NCBI GenBank assembly: GCA_029260755.1
Contig: JAJDCQ010000039.1
Location: 62,001 to 126,000 of the forward strand
Length of the DNA: 64,000 nt
Origin: Planctomycetota bacterium
GTDB lineage: Bacteria; Planctomycetota; J058; JAJDCQ01
Reading direction: 5' to 3'
Shown: piece after piece, positions 50,701 through 59,766 of the stretch
Numbering within the stretch: position 1 is the first letter of the stretch
Layout: each line of letters begins with the position of its first letter
Made by a program: the position numbers and the translations under genes
Notes under the pieces: generated by a model
Database searches by the model: none
Told to the model about the DNA's origin: nothing
What the model saw: the letters and a program-made list of their open reading frames with translations, nothing else

Positions 50701-51510
50701 GCGCTCCGCAAGATCCGGATCGACCAGGGCGGTGAGGGCGTCGCCGCCGTGCTCCTCGGCGACGTCGCGACGGTCGAGATGGTCGAGGGCCCCGGCGAGA
50801 TCAGGCGCCAGCGCGGCCGCCGGATCCACCGTCTGTCGGCGAACCTCGTCCCCGGCGTCGACCTCGCGACCGCGACCGTCGCCGCGGAGACGGCGCTCGA
50901 CCGCGAGCTCGGGCCGCTCGTCCAGTTCCGGGTCGTCGGTCAGTCCGAGGAGCTCGAGCGCAGCCAGATGAGCATGCTGATCGCGCTGCTCACCGCGGCC
51001 TTCCTCGTCTACGTCGTGATGGCGAGCCAGTTCGAGAGCCTCGTCCAGCCGTTCCTCATCGTGATGACGCTCCCGCTCTCGCTCGTCGGCGTCCTGACGG
51101 TCCTCTACGCGTTCGGCGAGCCGGTCGGCGTCGTCGTCTTCATCGGCGCGATCGTCCTCGCCGGCATCGTCGTCAACAACGCGATCGTGCTGGTCGACAC
51201 CGCGAACCGGCTCCGGCAGCGCGGCCGGACCGCGGCCGAGGCCGCCGCCGAGGCGGGGCACCTGCGCCTCCGGCCGATCCTGATGACGACGGCGACGACC
51301 GTCCTCGGCCTCGTCCCGATGCTCGTCTCGGGCGGGGCGGGGAGCGAGATCCGCCGCCCGCTCGCCTTGACCGTCGCGGCCGGGCTGACCAGCTCGACCG
51401 TGCTGACGCTCGTCGTGATCCCGGTCCTCTACGCGATCGTCCAGGGCGGCCTCGACCGCTGGCGCGGCGAGACGCCGGGCGACGGGCCGGTCGAAGGGGT
51501 GACCTCGTGA
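47785..51510 (+). CDS. RND-family efflux transporter, first of two
   Basis: A 1241-residue proton-driven exporter of the AcrB-like superfamily. Typical start VRRPVGVFMALLAVALFGW, pump signature GMLVDNSIVVLESI (about 517-530; Asp followed by Asn where AcrB has Asp-Asp), and FRVVGQSEELERS plus FVYVVMASQFESL-like membrane blocks near the C-terminus. It is 200 residues longer than usual because of two insertions: a Lys/Asp/Gly-rich loop at about 350-430 (KKSKDGKDDEDGEGRGKAKG), and a region at about 612-722 with extra hydrophobic helices (LVTLLVLPFIELVGLLIYLV). Overlaps its neighbours by GTGA at both ends. Confidence 0.93.
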   Translation: MSDAANAADAGDEPRPERDLGSSGGILGVTVRRPVGVFMALLAVALFGWTSLGRLPLNLLPELSFPTLTVRTTWEGAAPEEMEERVTRPLEEGLRVVPGLVEASSVTRANTSSIRLRFAWGTDMRFAAQDVAERIQQTRNQLPRDVDAPLVLRYDPTLEPVLRLAAVGRADATSLRHYAEDELSRSLEKLEGVAAAKIQGGLEEEIHVDLSEDLLSSSGLTVQAVEARLQQENVDVAAGLLLDGDTEYLVRTANRLTSVGELEDIIVGRRGDAIIRLRDVGKVRRAARDRDVIIRVDGREGVLLEIHREAGANLVAVASSVREAVFGTAVQQAYVEKHRERLLRDKASLSRAIAATKGPPGARADDGTAGAERGADDGGKKSKDGKDDEDGEGRGKAKGKGKGGWGEWEMTPEQKQRLADRQMTAFMAWNTPDDVDLVLLEDGSVFVRDALNEVQSAVIVGGLLAILILFLFLRQLRPTLIVAISLPASVLFTFATMFLADVSLNLMSLGGLALGVGMLVDNSIVVLESITRCSEEGDDLVRATMRGTREVGSAVIASTLTTVAVFLPIIFVEGVAGQIFRDQAVTVVLSLLASLVAALFLIPMLASRRLPDGVGSTGDDDGSRAPASAGSGELPRPWTFSATRGRAAAVWSGPWLGKPLALVTLLVLPFIELVGLLIYLVVIVCLGWLAGLVLRRGGALGWLLVPITWPFDRMYRATEVGYRPLLASALRHRSATLIASVALCGYAVLLYPRLGAELLPRIHQGSFNVEASLPVTTPVGETDRVLAGMAPRLRAIPGVAQVVGVSGVSRTDLEAADEGANTGELRVKLAADRADAAGEAAVVERVREAIAAAPELNGPRIEFPELVSIESTLDVEIVEDDLGSLHATARKAARVLEDLPFLADVQAGLGGGTPEVVLQLEPEVLARHNLNRRQVAETVRAKLQGNATTRLSGARRLDIRVSLDDAELQGVEALRKIRIDQGGEGVAAVLLGDVATVEMVEGPGEIRRQRGRRIHRLSANLVPGVDLATATVAAETALDRELGPLVQFRVVGQSEELERSQMSMLIALLTAAFLVYVVMASQFESLVQPFLIVMTLPLSLVGVLTVLYAFGEPVGVVVFIGAIVLAGIVVNNAIVLVDTANRLRQRGRTAAEAAAEAGHLRLRPILMTTATTVLGLVPMLVSGGAGSEIRRPLALTVAAGLTSSTVLTLVVIPVLYAIVQGGLDRWRGETPGDGPVEGVTS

Positions 51511-54500
51511 GCCTCGTCCGCGGAGCGATCGGCCGCCCGGTCACCGTCACGATGGCCTGCGTCGCGGCCACCGTCGTCGGCATCATCGGGCTGAACGTGA
51601 TCCCGCTGCAGCTCCTCCCGAGCGGCTTCCAGAGCCGCGGAATGACGCTGATCTTCCCGTACCCGAACGCCGACCCGCTGAGCGTCGAGCGCGACGTCGC
51701 CCTCCCCGTCGAGGAGGCGCTCGCGACCGTCCCGTGGCTCGGATCGGTCGACGTCCGGTGCGACGCGGACCGCGCCCGGTTCAACCTCGAGTTCGCCGGG
51801 ACGGTCGACACCTCCATCGCCGCCCTCGAGGTGCGCGACCGGCTCGAGCGGCTTCGACCCGAGCTGCCGGTCGAGGCGCAGCAGTACTTCATGTTCCGCC
51901 ACTCGGCCGACGGCTTCCCCGACATGGCCTACGGGGCGCTCGTCCCGATCGAGCTCGGCCTCGACGGGTTCCAGGTCCTCGAGAAGCGGCTCATCCCGAA
52001 GCTCTCCCGGATCGACGGCGTCGCGAGCGTCGACACCTGGGGCGGCCTGGTCGATCAGCAGGCGCACATCGAGCTCGACGAGGAGGTCGTCCGGGCGCAG
52101 AAGATCAACATCTTCGAGCTCGTCGCGCGCCTCCGCGGCGAGAACTTCAACCTCCCGGGCGGGACGATCGACGACGGCGGCCGGCAGCTCTTCGTGAGGA
52201 GCGCCGCCCCGTTCGACTCGATCGCCGCCGTCGAGGCCTACCCGGTCAACCGACACCTCACCCTCGGCGACATCGGCGAGGGCGTCCTCAAGGCGGGATA
52301 CCGCGACAGCGTCAGCCGGATGAACGGCCAGCCGATCGTCTGGATCGTGATCAAGAAGGAGAGCGGGCGGAACACGGTCGACGTCTGTCGCCGCGTCCGC
52401 GAGGAGGCCGACGCCATCGGCGACGACCCGCTCCTGGCCGGCTTCGAGCTGCTGCCGATGTGGGACGCGGGCGAGAGCATCGAGGCGTCCCTGTCGGGGC
52501 TCAAGGGGAGCCTCCTCTGGGGCGGCTTCCTCGCGATCGGCGTCCTGTTCCTCTTCCTCCGCCAGGTCCGGGCGACCTCGATCATCGCCGCCGCGATCCC
52601 GTTCTCGTTCCTCGTCGCCCTGGCGCTCCTGGCCGGCTTCGGCTTCAGCCTCAACATCCTCACCCTCGCCGGGCTCACCCTCGCCGTCGGGATGCTCGTC
52701 GACAATGCGATCGTCGTGGTCGAGAACGTCGTCCGAAGACGCGAGGCCGGCGAGTCGATGGTCGAGGCGGCGGCGAGCGGATCGGGTCAGGTGGCTCTCG
52801 CGATCACCCTCGCGACCCTGACGACGATCGTCGTCTTCCTGCCGCTCCTGTTCGTGAGCGACGAGCCGATCGTCCGCGTGATGATCACGAACCTGGCCGT
52901 CCCGATCAGCTTCGGGCTGCTCGCGAGCCTCGTCACGGCGCTCCTCGTCGTGCCGCTCCTCGCCTCCCGCCTGAAGACCAAGGTGACCGCGGACGGCGTC
53001 GTGACCGCGTCGAGCCCGACGGCGGCCGAGGATGGCTGGGGGCCGCTGCCCTGGATCCGGCGCCGGCAGCTCGCGTTCATCCGCTGGTCGCTCGCCCACC
53101 GGGTCGAGAGCGTGATCATCCTCCTCGCGCTGCTCGGCGGCGGCGGAAAGCTGCTCAGCAGCGGCGTCGACAAGGTCGGCGACGACGGCGGCGGGATGCG
53201 GGAGCAGATCCGCATCGGCGTCGAGCTCGACTCGTCGACGACGCTGATCGAGGCCAACGACGTCTTCTCCTACTACGAGGAGTTCCTCATCCCGCGGCGG
53301 GCGGCCTACGGCGCCAAGCACGTCCAGGTCCGCTTCGGTCGGTCCGACGGCCGGATCGAGCTCCGTCTCCTCCCGCCGGGTGAGCGAGACGGAGAGGAGG
53401 CGATCCGGGAGCGCCTCAAGAAGGACCTCCCCCGCCTCCCGGGCGTGAAGCTCAACTTCCGGGGCGGCGGAGGCGGCGGAGAGGAGGAGACCGAGGATGA
53501 GGGCGGCGGCGAGGTGACCGTCTCACTCTCGGGGCCGGACTCGACCGAGCTCTACGCGCTCGCCAAGTCCCTCCAGGAGCGCCTCATCGAGACGGGAGTG
53601 TTCGACGAGGTGAACGACGGTCTCGAGGACGCCGCCCGCGAGGTGCGCGTCGAGCTCGACCGCGAGGCGGTGAACCGGCTCGGCGCGAACCCGCAGACGG
53701 TGCTCGGGACGCTCGCCTACCAGCTCCGGGGGAGCCGCCTGGCCGACCTGCGCATCGGCGGCGAGGACATCCCGCTGATCGTGAGCTTCACCGAGCCCGA
53801 CGACGGCGAGGGCCTCAACTGGCTCCGGAGCACCACGATCACGACGGAGAAGGGCTCGATGCCGCTCTCGGCGCTGAGCCGCATCCGCACCGCGCGAGGC
53901 CCGCAGTCGATCCACCGGCGCGACCGCAAGACGCAGGTGACGGTCAAGGGGATCACGGCGAAGAAGGAGGACGTCGAGCTGGCCGACCGGGCGGTGAGAG
54001 AGGTGATGGCCACCTTCCCGCTGCCCGAGAGCTACGCGGCGAAGGTCCAGGGGGACCTCCGCACGTTCGAAGCGCAGTTCGCCGAGATCCTGATCGTGCT
54101 CGGCCTCGGCGTCGCGTTCATGTTCCTGCTGATGGGCGTGCTCTTCGAGAGCTTCCTCCTCCCCGTCGCGGTCCTCCCGAGCCTCCCGTTCGCGTTCCTC
54201 GGCGGCTACATGGGCCTCTGGATCACCGGGACGCCGATGGACGTCCTCGCGAGCATGGGCTCGATCGTCCTCGCCGGGATCGTCGTCAACAACGCCATCG
54301 TCCTCGTCGACGCGATCAACCAGAACCTCGCCGCCGGGATGCGCCAGACCGAGTCGATCCTCGCCGGAGTCCGCGACCGCTTCCGCCCCGTCGTGCTGAC
54401 CGCCTCGACGACCGTCGTCGGTCTCCTCCCGATGGCCTGGAGCCCGGCGACCGAAGGCGTCCTCAGCTACCACAGCCTCGCGCGAGCGATCATCGGCGGC

Positions 54501-54623
54501 CTGCTCGTCGGAACGATCGGAACGCTCGTCGCGGTGCCGCTCGCGTGGCTGCTCCTCGACGACCTCCGCCGGATGCTGATGCGGATCGTCGGCACCTACT
54601 GGCGGAACGAACCGACGGCCTGA
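51507..54623 (+). CDS. RND-family efflux transporter, second of two
   Basis: A 1038-residue AcrB-like pump subunit, normal in size. Starts LVRGAIGRPVTVTMACVAATVVG and has GMLVDNAIVVVENV (about 395-408) and the C-terminal ASMGSIVLAGIVVNNAIVLVD. An acidic Gly/Glu stretch (GGGGGGEEETEDEGGGE, about 651-668) sits in the second periplasmic half. Two different pump genes behind one adaptor suggest a heteromeric trimer, as in MdtBC-type systems, but the substrate cannot be told. Followed by a perfect hairpin. Confidence 0.93.
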   Translation: MSLVRGAIGRPVTVTMACVAATVVGIIGLNVIPLQLLPSGFQSRGMTLIFPYPNADPLSVERDVALPVEEALATVPWLGSVDVRCDADRARFNLEFAGTVDTSIAALEVRDRLERLRPELPVEAQQYFMFRHSADGFPDMAYGALVPIELGLDGFQVLEKRLIPKLSRIDGVASVDTWGGLVDQQAHIELDEEVVRAQKINIFELVARLRGENFNLPGGTIDDGGRQLFVRSAAPFDSIAAVEAYPVNRHLTLGDIGEGVLKAGYRDSVSRMNGQPIVWIVIKKESGRNTVDVCRRVREEADAIGDDPLLAGFELLPMWDAGESIEASLSGLKGSLLWGGFLAIGVLFLFLRQVRATSIIAAAIPFSFLVALALLAGFGFSLNILTLAGLTLAVGMLVDNAIVVVENVVRRREAGESMVEAAASGSGQVALAITLATLTTIVVFLPLLFVSDEPIVRVMITNLAVPISFGLLASLVTALLVVPLLASRLKTKVTADGVVTASSPTAAEDGWGPLPWIRRRQLAFIRWSLAHRVESVIILLALLGGGGKLLSSGVDKVGDDGGGMREQIRIGVELDSSTTLIEANDVFSYYEEFLIPRRAAYGAKHVQVRFGRSDGRIELRLLPPGERDGEEAIRERLKKDLPRLPGVKLNFRGGGGGGEEETEDEGGGEVTVSLSGPDSTELYALAKSLQERLIETGVFDEVNDGLEDAAREVRVELDREAVNRLGANPQTVLGTLAYQLRGSRLADLRIGGEDIPLIVSFTEPDDGEGLNWLRSTTITTEKGSMPLSALSRIRTARGPQSIHRRDRKTQVTVKGITAKKEDVELADRAVREVMATFPLPESYAAKVQGDLRTFEAQFAEILIVLGLGVAFMFLLMGVLFESFLLPVAVLPSLPFAFLGGYMGLWITGTPMDVLASMGSIVLAGIVVNNAIVLVDAINQNLAAGMRQTESILAGVRDRFRPVVLTASTTVVGLLPMAWSPATEGVLSYHSLARAIIGGLLVGTIGTLVAVPLAWLLLDDLRRMLMRIVGTYWRNEPTA

Positions 54624-54630
54624 GTCGCCA

Positions 54631-54649
54631 CGGCGAGCGCTGCTCGCCG
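54631..54649 (+). terminator. hairpin after the RND operon
   Basis: CGGCGAGC / GCTCGCCG, 8-bp perfect stem with a 3-nt loop, starting 7 nt after the stop at 54623. No U-tract, which is common in GC-rich genomes. Confidence 0.55.
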
Positions 54650-54721
54650 ACTCGAACGCTGGCGTGACCGTCCAGCAAGCCGACCGATCGCCAGGCCGGC
54701 CGCCGTGCTAGGCTTGGTTCC

Positions 54722-55459
54722 ATGGATCCCCGTTTCACCACGACCCGCTGGAGCGTCGTCCTCTCGGCGGGGGCGGCCCGAACTCCGGCGAGCGCGGACG
54801 CTCTCGAGACGCTCTGCCGGGCCTACTGGTATCCGCTCTACGCGTACGCCCGCCGGTGGGGGAGGTCGCCGGACGACGCGCAGGACGTGGTGCAGGGATT
54901 CTTCGCTCGCCTGCTGGAGAACGGCGCCCTCGGAGCGGCGGACCCGGGCCGCGGTCGCTTTCGCTCGTTCCTCCTCACCTCGTTCCGCAACTTCATCACG
55001 AACGAGTCGGCGCGGGCCTCCGCGCGCAAGCGCGGCGGCGGCGTCTCGGTCCTCTCCATCGACGCGGCGCGTCCCGAGGAGCGCTACGCCCTCGAGCCGG
55101 TGACCGACGAGACCCCCGATCGGCTGTTCCTCCGGAGCTGGGCGCTCGCGCTCCTTCGGACGGTGCTCGGAAGGCTGCGGGCGGCCTACGCCGATCAGGG
55201 CAAGGAGGCTCTGTTCGAGCGGCTCGAGCCGTTCATCGTCGGCGCCGGCGACGGCTCGTACGGCGATGCGGCCGAGGCGACCGGCCTCACCGCGGGCGCC
55301 CTGCGCGTGACGGTCCATCGGCTCCGTCGCCGGTATCGCGACACCCTCCGAGAGGAGGTCGCGCAAACACTCTCGGAGAGAGGTGATGAGGTCCCCGAAG
55401 CGGCGATCCGTGACGAGATCTCGGAGCTCCTGGCCGCCCTCGGAGGACGTCCAGCGTAA
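54722..55459 (+). CDS. ECF-type RNA polymerase sigma factor
   Basis: A 245-residue extracytoplasmic-function sigma factor. It opens FTTTRWSVVLSA and has region 2 (YWYPLYAYARRWGRSPDDAQDVVQGFFARLLE, about 37-68) and region 4 (YGDAAEATGLTAGALRVTVHRLRRRYRDTLREEV, about 180-213). This subgroup, frequent in planctomycetes, has no anti-sigma gene nearby and is often paired with a Ser/Thr kinase, as here (47 nt gap). Phosphorylation control is therefore plausible but inferred. The ATG follows a poor ribosome site. Confidence 0.93.
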   Translation: MDPRFTTTRWSVVLSAGAARTPASADALETLCRAYWYPLYAYARRWGRSPDDAQDVVQGFFARLLENGALGAADPGRGRFRSFLLTSFRNFITNESARASARKRGGGVSVLSIDAARPEERYALEPVTDETPDRLFLRSWALALLRTVLGRLRAAYADQGKEALFERLEPFIVGAGDGSYGDAAEATGLTAGALRVTVHRLRRRYRDTLREEVAQTLSERGDEVPEAAIRDEISELLAALGGRPA

Positions 55460-55506
55460 CGTGAACGGTCCGATTCCTGTATCGAGTCAGGCGAAGGGAG
55501 ACGACC

Positions 55507-57105
<1,599 letters not shown>

Positions 57106-57143
57106 CCTGACCCCTCCCCTGCGGTACGCGCGCTCGCCTATCG

Positions 57144-57275
57144 TGATTCCAGGGGTCAGGTCCAGGATTCACACCAAAGGGGTCAGGTCACACCAGAGGG
57201 GCGGGGTCCCACGAGCTGCTGCGACAGATTCGCTCGTGTGAATCCTGGACCTGACCCCTCGATTCACACCAGAGG
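57144..57275. mobile_element. MITE-like element, copy 1
   Basis: About 130 bp bounded by inverted repeats: AGGGGTCAGGTCCAGGATTC at the left and its near reverse complement at the right, around a shared core. Homology with copy 3 continues about 50 bp beyond the right end (to 57322). No transposase gene is present. Confidence 0.7.
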
Positions 57276-57323
57276 CTTGGCGCGAACGCTCCGGGCGACG
57301 CCGGCTCCGAGCCGAGGCTGTTG

Positions 57324-57450
57324 TGATTCCAGGGGTCAGGTCCAGGATTCACACCGATGGGGTCAGGTCACACCAGAGGGGCTGGATCCCACCACGCGCC
57401 GCTGCGACAGATTCGCTGGTGTGATTCCTGGACCTGACCCCTCGTTTCAC
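57324..57450. mobile_element. MITE-like element, copy 2
   Basis: Same inverted-repeat structure as copy 1, starting right after its flank, so copies 1 and 2 are in tandem. Its core is closer to copy 3 (GGGGCTGGATCCCACCACGC) than to copy 1. Confidence 0.7.
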
Positions 57451-57608
57451 AACGGTTCGCCCGCAGCGAGCCGATCCGAGGTTCGGTCGCGGGCGCCGAC
57501 CGCGAGTCGAACCTGACCGGCTCGATGCGAGGCAGGTGGCGACGGCGGGTCGAAGACGAGGCGTCCTGCTCCCGCTCCAATGAGCTGGTCATGGCCGAGG
57601 ATGGCGAG

Positions 57609-57795
57609 TCAGGAACCGTCGGGGCGCTCGTTGCGCGTTCGCCAGCGTCGAGAGGGACGGGCGAGGATGATGCAGCCAACGACCTCGCTCTTGGAGTCGA
57701 GGTCGATTCCGACGAAGTGGGGCCCGGTCTCGACGGTGTACCGTTCGATGGAGCCCTGCACGCGGCGAAGGCGCTCGAGGGACTCGAGCTGCCCA
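57609..57795 (-). pseudogene. truncated gene remnant next to a MITE-like copy
   Basis: The frame ending at 57609 has strong coding character (third positions almost all G or C) and reads sensibly for about 60 residues (RRVQGSIERYTVETGPHFVG, then SEVVGCIILARPSRRW). It loses this exactly where copy 3 of the element begins at 57796. It looks like the 3' end of a gene cut by the element. I do not recognise the product. The rest of 57451-57608 shows no clear gene. Confidence 0.45.
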
Positions 57796-57930
57796 TGATT
57801 CCAGGGGTCAGGTCCAGGATTCACACCGAAGGGGTCAGGTCACACCAGAGGGGCTGGATCCCACCACGCGCCGCTGCGACAGATTCGCTGGTGTGATTCC
57901 TGGACCTGACCCCTCGTTTCACACCAGAGG
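57796..57930. mobile_element. MITE-like element, copy 3
   Basis: Third copy, about 350 bp from copy 2, in the same orientation. The shared flank extends to 57984 (GCCGAGGCTGTTG, as in copy 1). It abuts the truncated gene at 57609-57795. Confidence 0.7.
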
Positions 57931-58011
57931 ATTGGTGCGAGACGTTCTGGTCCGTGCGACGCCGGCTTCGAGCCGAGGCTGTTGCGTGCGCGCATGTGCG
58001 TCTCCGCCAGG

Positions 58012-58581
58012 TCAGCGCCGGTTCCGCCTCAACGCGACATCGGGGCGAATTGGCTGCCCGTCCGCCATGTATCCGTCGACCTTCATGAGGCCCGTTGGGA
58101 TCGCCGGCGGTAGCAGGATCTTCTGCGCGCCGAGGCCGGTCGGATCGGGGATTCTCGTTCTCCCAATCAGGCGGTCGGCCGCGGCAAGGCAAGCTCGCTC
58201 GAGAGGCGCAGATGGAAGCCCTCGTTCCTCATGCCACGCCACGAGCTCAATCGATGCGGAGGTCAGGCCTTGCACGTTCGCCAGGTAACTCGACCACAGT
58301 TCTTCGGAGGCCTCGCCTGCGGCGAACACGATCTGAGTGGCTCCGAACCCGACGACTTCGAGCACCTGAGCTTCGTTGAACGGAGGAGTCAGCAGCTCGA
58401 CGACTAGGAGTGCGCAGCCGTCGTCAGGGTTGCGGAGCACAGCGAACTCGAGAGCGTCGCCGTCCATCACGATGCGGCCGACGTTTTCGTCCGCGCCGAC
58501 GAGGCATCGAAACGCACACGCCATGGCGTGAGGAACGACCCCGAGGATCGCGATCTTCGACCAGCTCGGCCTGTCGTCCAT
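58012..58581 (-). CDS. hypothetical protein downstream of the AAA/VWA genes
   Basis: 189 residues with normal coding composition and GAGG 9 nt before ATG 58581. It looks like a small alpha/beta protein (DALEFAVLRNPDDGCALLVVE, then QVLEVVGFGATQIVFAAGEA). There is no signal peptide, membrane segment or recognisable motif. It lies 43 nt after the AAA ATPase gene in the same direction, so it may be the third member of that operon. Its 3' end is next to the repeat island. Confidence 0.65.
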   Translation of the reverse strand: MDDRPSWSKIAILGVVPHAMACAFRCLVGADENVGRIVMDGDALEFAVLRNPDDGCALLVVELLTPPFNEAQVLEVVGFGATQIVFAAGEASEELWSSYLANVQGLTSASIELVAWHEERGLPSAPLERACLAAADRLIGRTRIPDPTGLGAQKILLPPAIPTGLMKVDGYMADGQPIRPDVALRRNRR

Positions 58582-58624
58582 CGGCGGTTGCCTCTGCTCC
58601 AGTGCGCAAGCGTAGACTCTGCTC

Positions 58625-59740
58625 TTACCTCGCGTCTTCCTTCAGCACCGCGGTGATCGTTGCCCACGCGGCGCCTGCGTCCGACGCGGTGTCGCTCCAC
58701 TTGCCCGGTAGTCTTCCGCAGAACGAGGACTTCAGGATCTCGGGCAGGGCGTTGCGCTGGTCCTCCTCGAACAGGGGATGGTCGAGGTAGATGCACGCCT
58801 CCTCGGTCGCTCTCACCGACAGCGTTCCGCCGACCTCGGGTTGCTCGCGGACCCTCGCCGCGACCTTCACGATCAGCTCGATCAGCGCGGCCGACATCCC
58901 CGGGTGCCGCTTGGTGAGGAGCTTCACCTCCTCGGGCGGTGGCGGGTAGTCCATCTGCACCGGGGCGAACCGGTCGAGCTGGGCCGGGTCGATCGCGAAG
59001 GTGCCGGAGAACTCGTTGCCTCGGTTGACGGCGGCGACGAACTGGACGTTGTCGGGGATCGCGCGGAAGCGGTTCTCGATCGGGTCGAAGAGCCGGCGCG
59101 TCGCGTCGAGGGCGGGCATCAACGCGTTCCGGGCGCTCTCGGGGCAGCGGTTGAGCTCGTCGAGGAACACGAGATACCGCCTTCGCGGACTCGCGTCGGC
59201 CTCTTCCAGGGCCGTCAGGATCTCGGTCTTCACGAAGTCGGTCACCGGATGCCCCGACTCGGATGCCCGCACCTGCACCGTCGCGAGGAAGTCCGACGCC
59301 TCGATGACCGCCCCGCAGTTGAAGAGGACGAACTCCATCGCGAGGGTCGTCGCGATGCTCTTGGCGAGGGTCGTCTTGCCGCATCCCTGCGGCCCGTCCA
59401 GCAGGATGTTGAGGCCGCTCTCGAGCAGCACCTGGAGCTTTCGCGACACGACCGGGTCGAGCCAGACGCCCTCCAGCGCAAAGTCCAGCACCCGGACGAG
59501 CTCGACCTCGATCGCTCCGCGGTCGTCGCGGTTCGGCTTGCGGATGGCCTTGATCCGGACGGTGCACGGGACGCCCGGCCGCACGCCCGGGTCGTCGCAG
59601 AGGACGACCTTGGGGGCGCGCCGCCCGTCGAGGTGGGTCGCCCGGAACCGGAACGGGGAGCCCTCGACGGCGTTCGTCCAGAACGTCGTCTCCCGGACCT
59701 GACCGGTCGAGACCTCCTCGAGAGGGAGCTTCGCGCCCAC
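58625..59740 (-). CDS. MoxR-like AAA+ ATPase with an extra N-terminal domain
   Basis: 371 residues from GTG 59740 with GGAGAAGG just upstream. The first 110 residues form a beta-rich domain (KVVLCDDPGVRPGVPCTVRI) not usual in MoxR proteins. The AAA+ core follows: Walker A GPQGCGKTT (about 125-133), Walker B YLVFLDELNR (about 190-200), sensor 1 FVAAVNRGNEFSG, and an arginine-finger region LDRFAPVQMDYP. MoxR-type ATPases usually remodel or insert metal into partners bearing VWA domains. The partner here is the gene 26 nt upstream. ATPase assignment firm, target inferred. Confidence 0.92.
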   Translation of the reverse strand: MGAKLPLEEVSTGQVRETTFWTNAVEGSPFRFRATHLDGRRAPKVVLCDDPGVRPGVPCTVRIKAIRKPNRDDRGAIEVELVRVLDFALEGVWLDPVVSRKLQVLLESGLNILLDGPQGCGKTTLAKSIATTLAMEFVLFNCGAVIEASDFLATVQVRASESGHPVTDFVKTEILTALEEADASPRRRYLVFLDELNRCPESARNALMPALDATRRLFDPIENRFRAIPDNVQFVAAVNRGNEFSGTFAIDPAQLDRFAPVQMDYPPPPEEVKLLTKRHPGMSAALIELIVKVAARVREQPEVGGTLSVRATEEACIYLDHPLFEEDQRNALPEILKSSFCGRLPGKWSDTASDAGAAWATITAVLKEDAR

Positions 59741-59766
59741 ACGCCTTCTCCGACGGGCTCGGCTGT

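Noticed and set aside
57525..57896. Plus-strand 123-codon frame in the repeat island
   Set aside because: It runs into the MITE-like copy and has weaker codon character than the minus-strand fragment at the same place.
57144..57930. CRISPR array
   Set aside because: Only three copies, over 125 bp each with inverted ends, unequal spacing and no cas genes.
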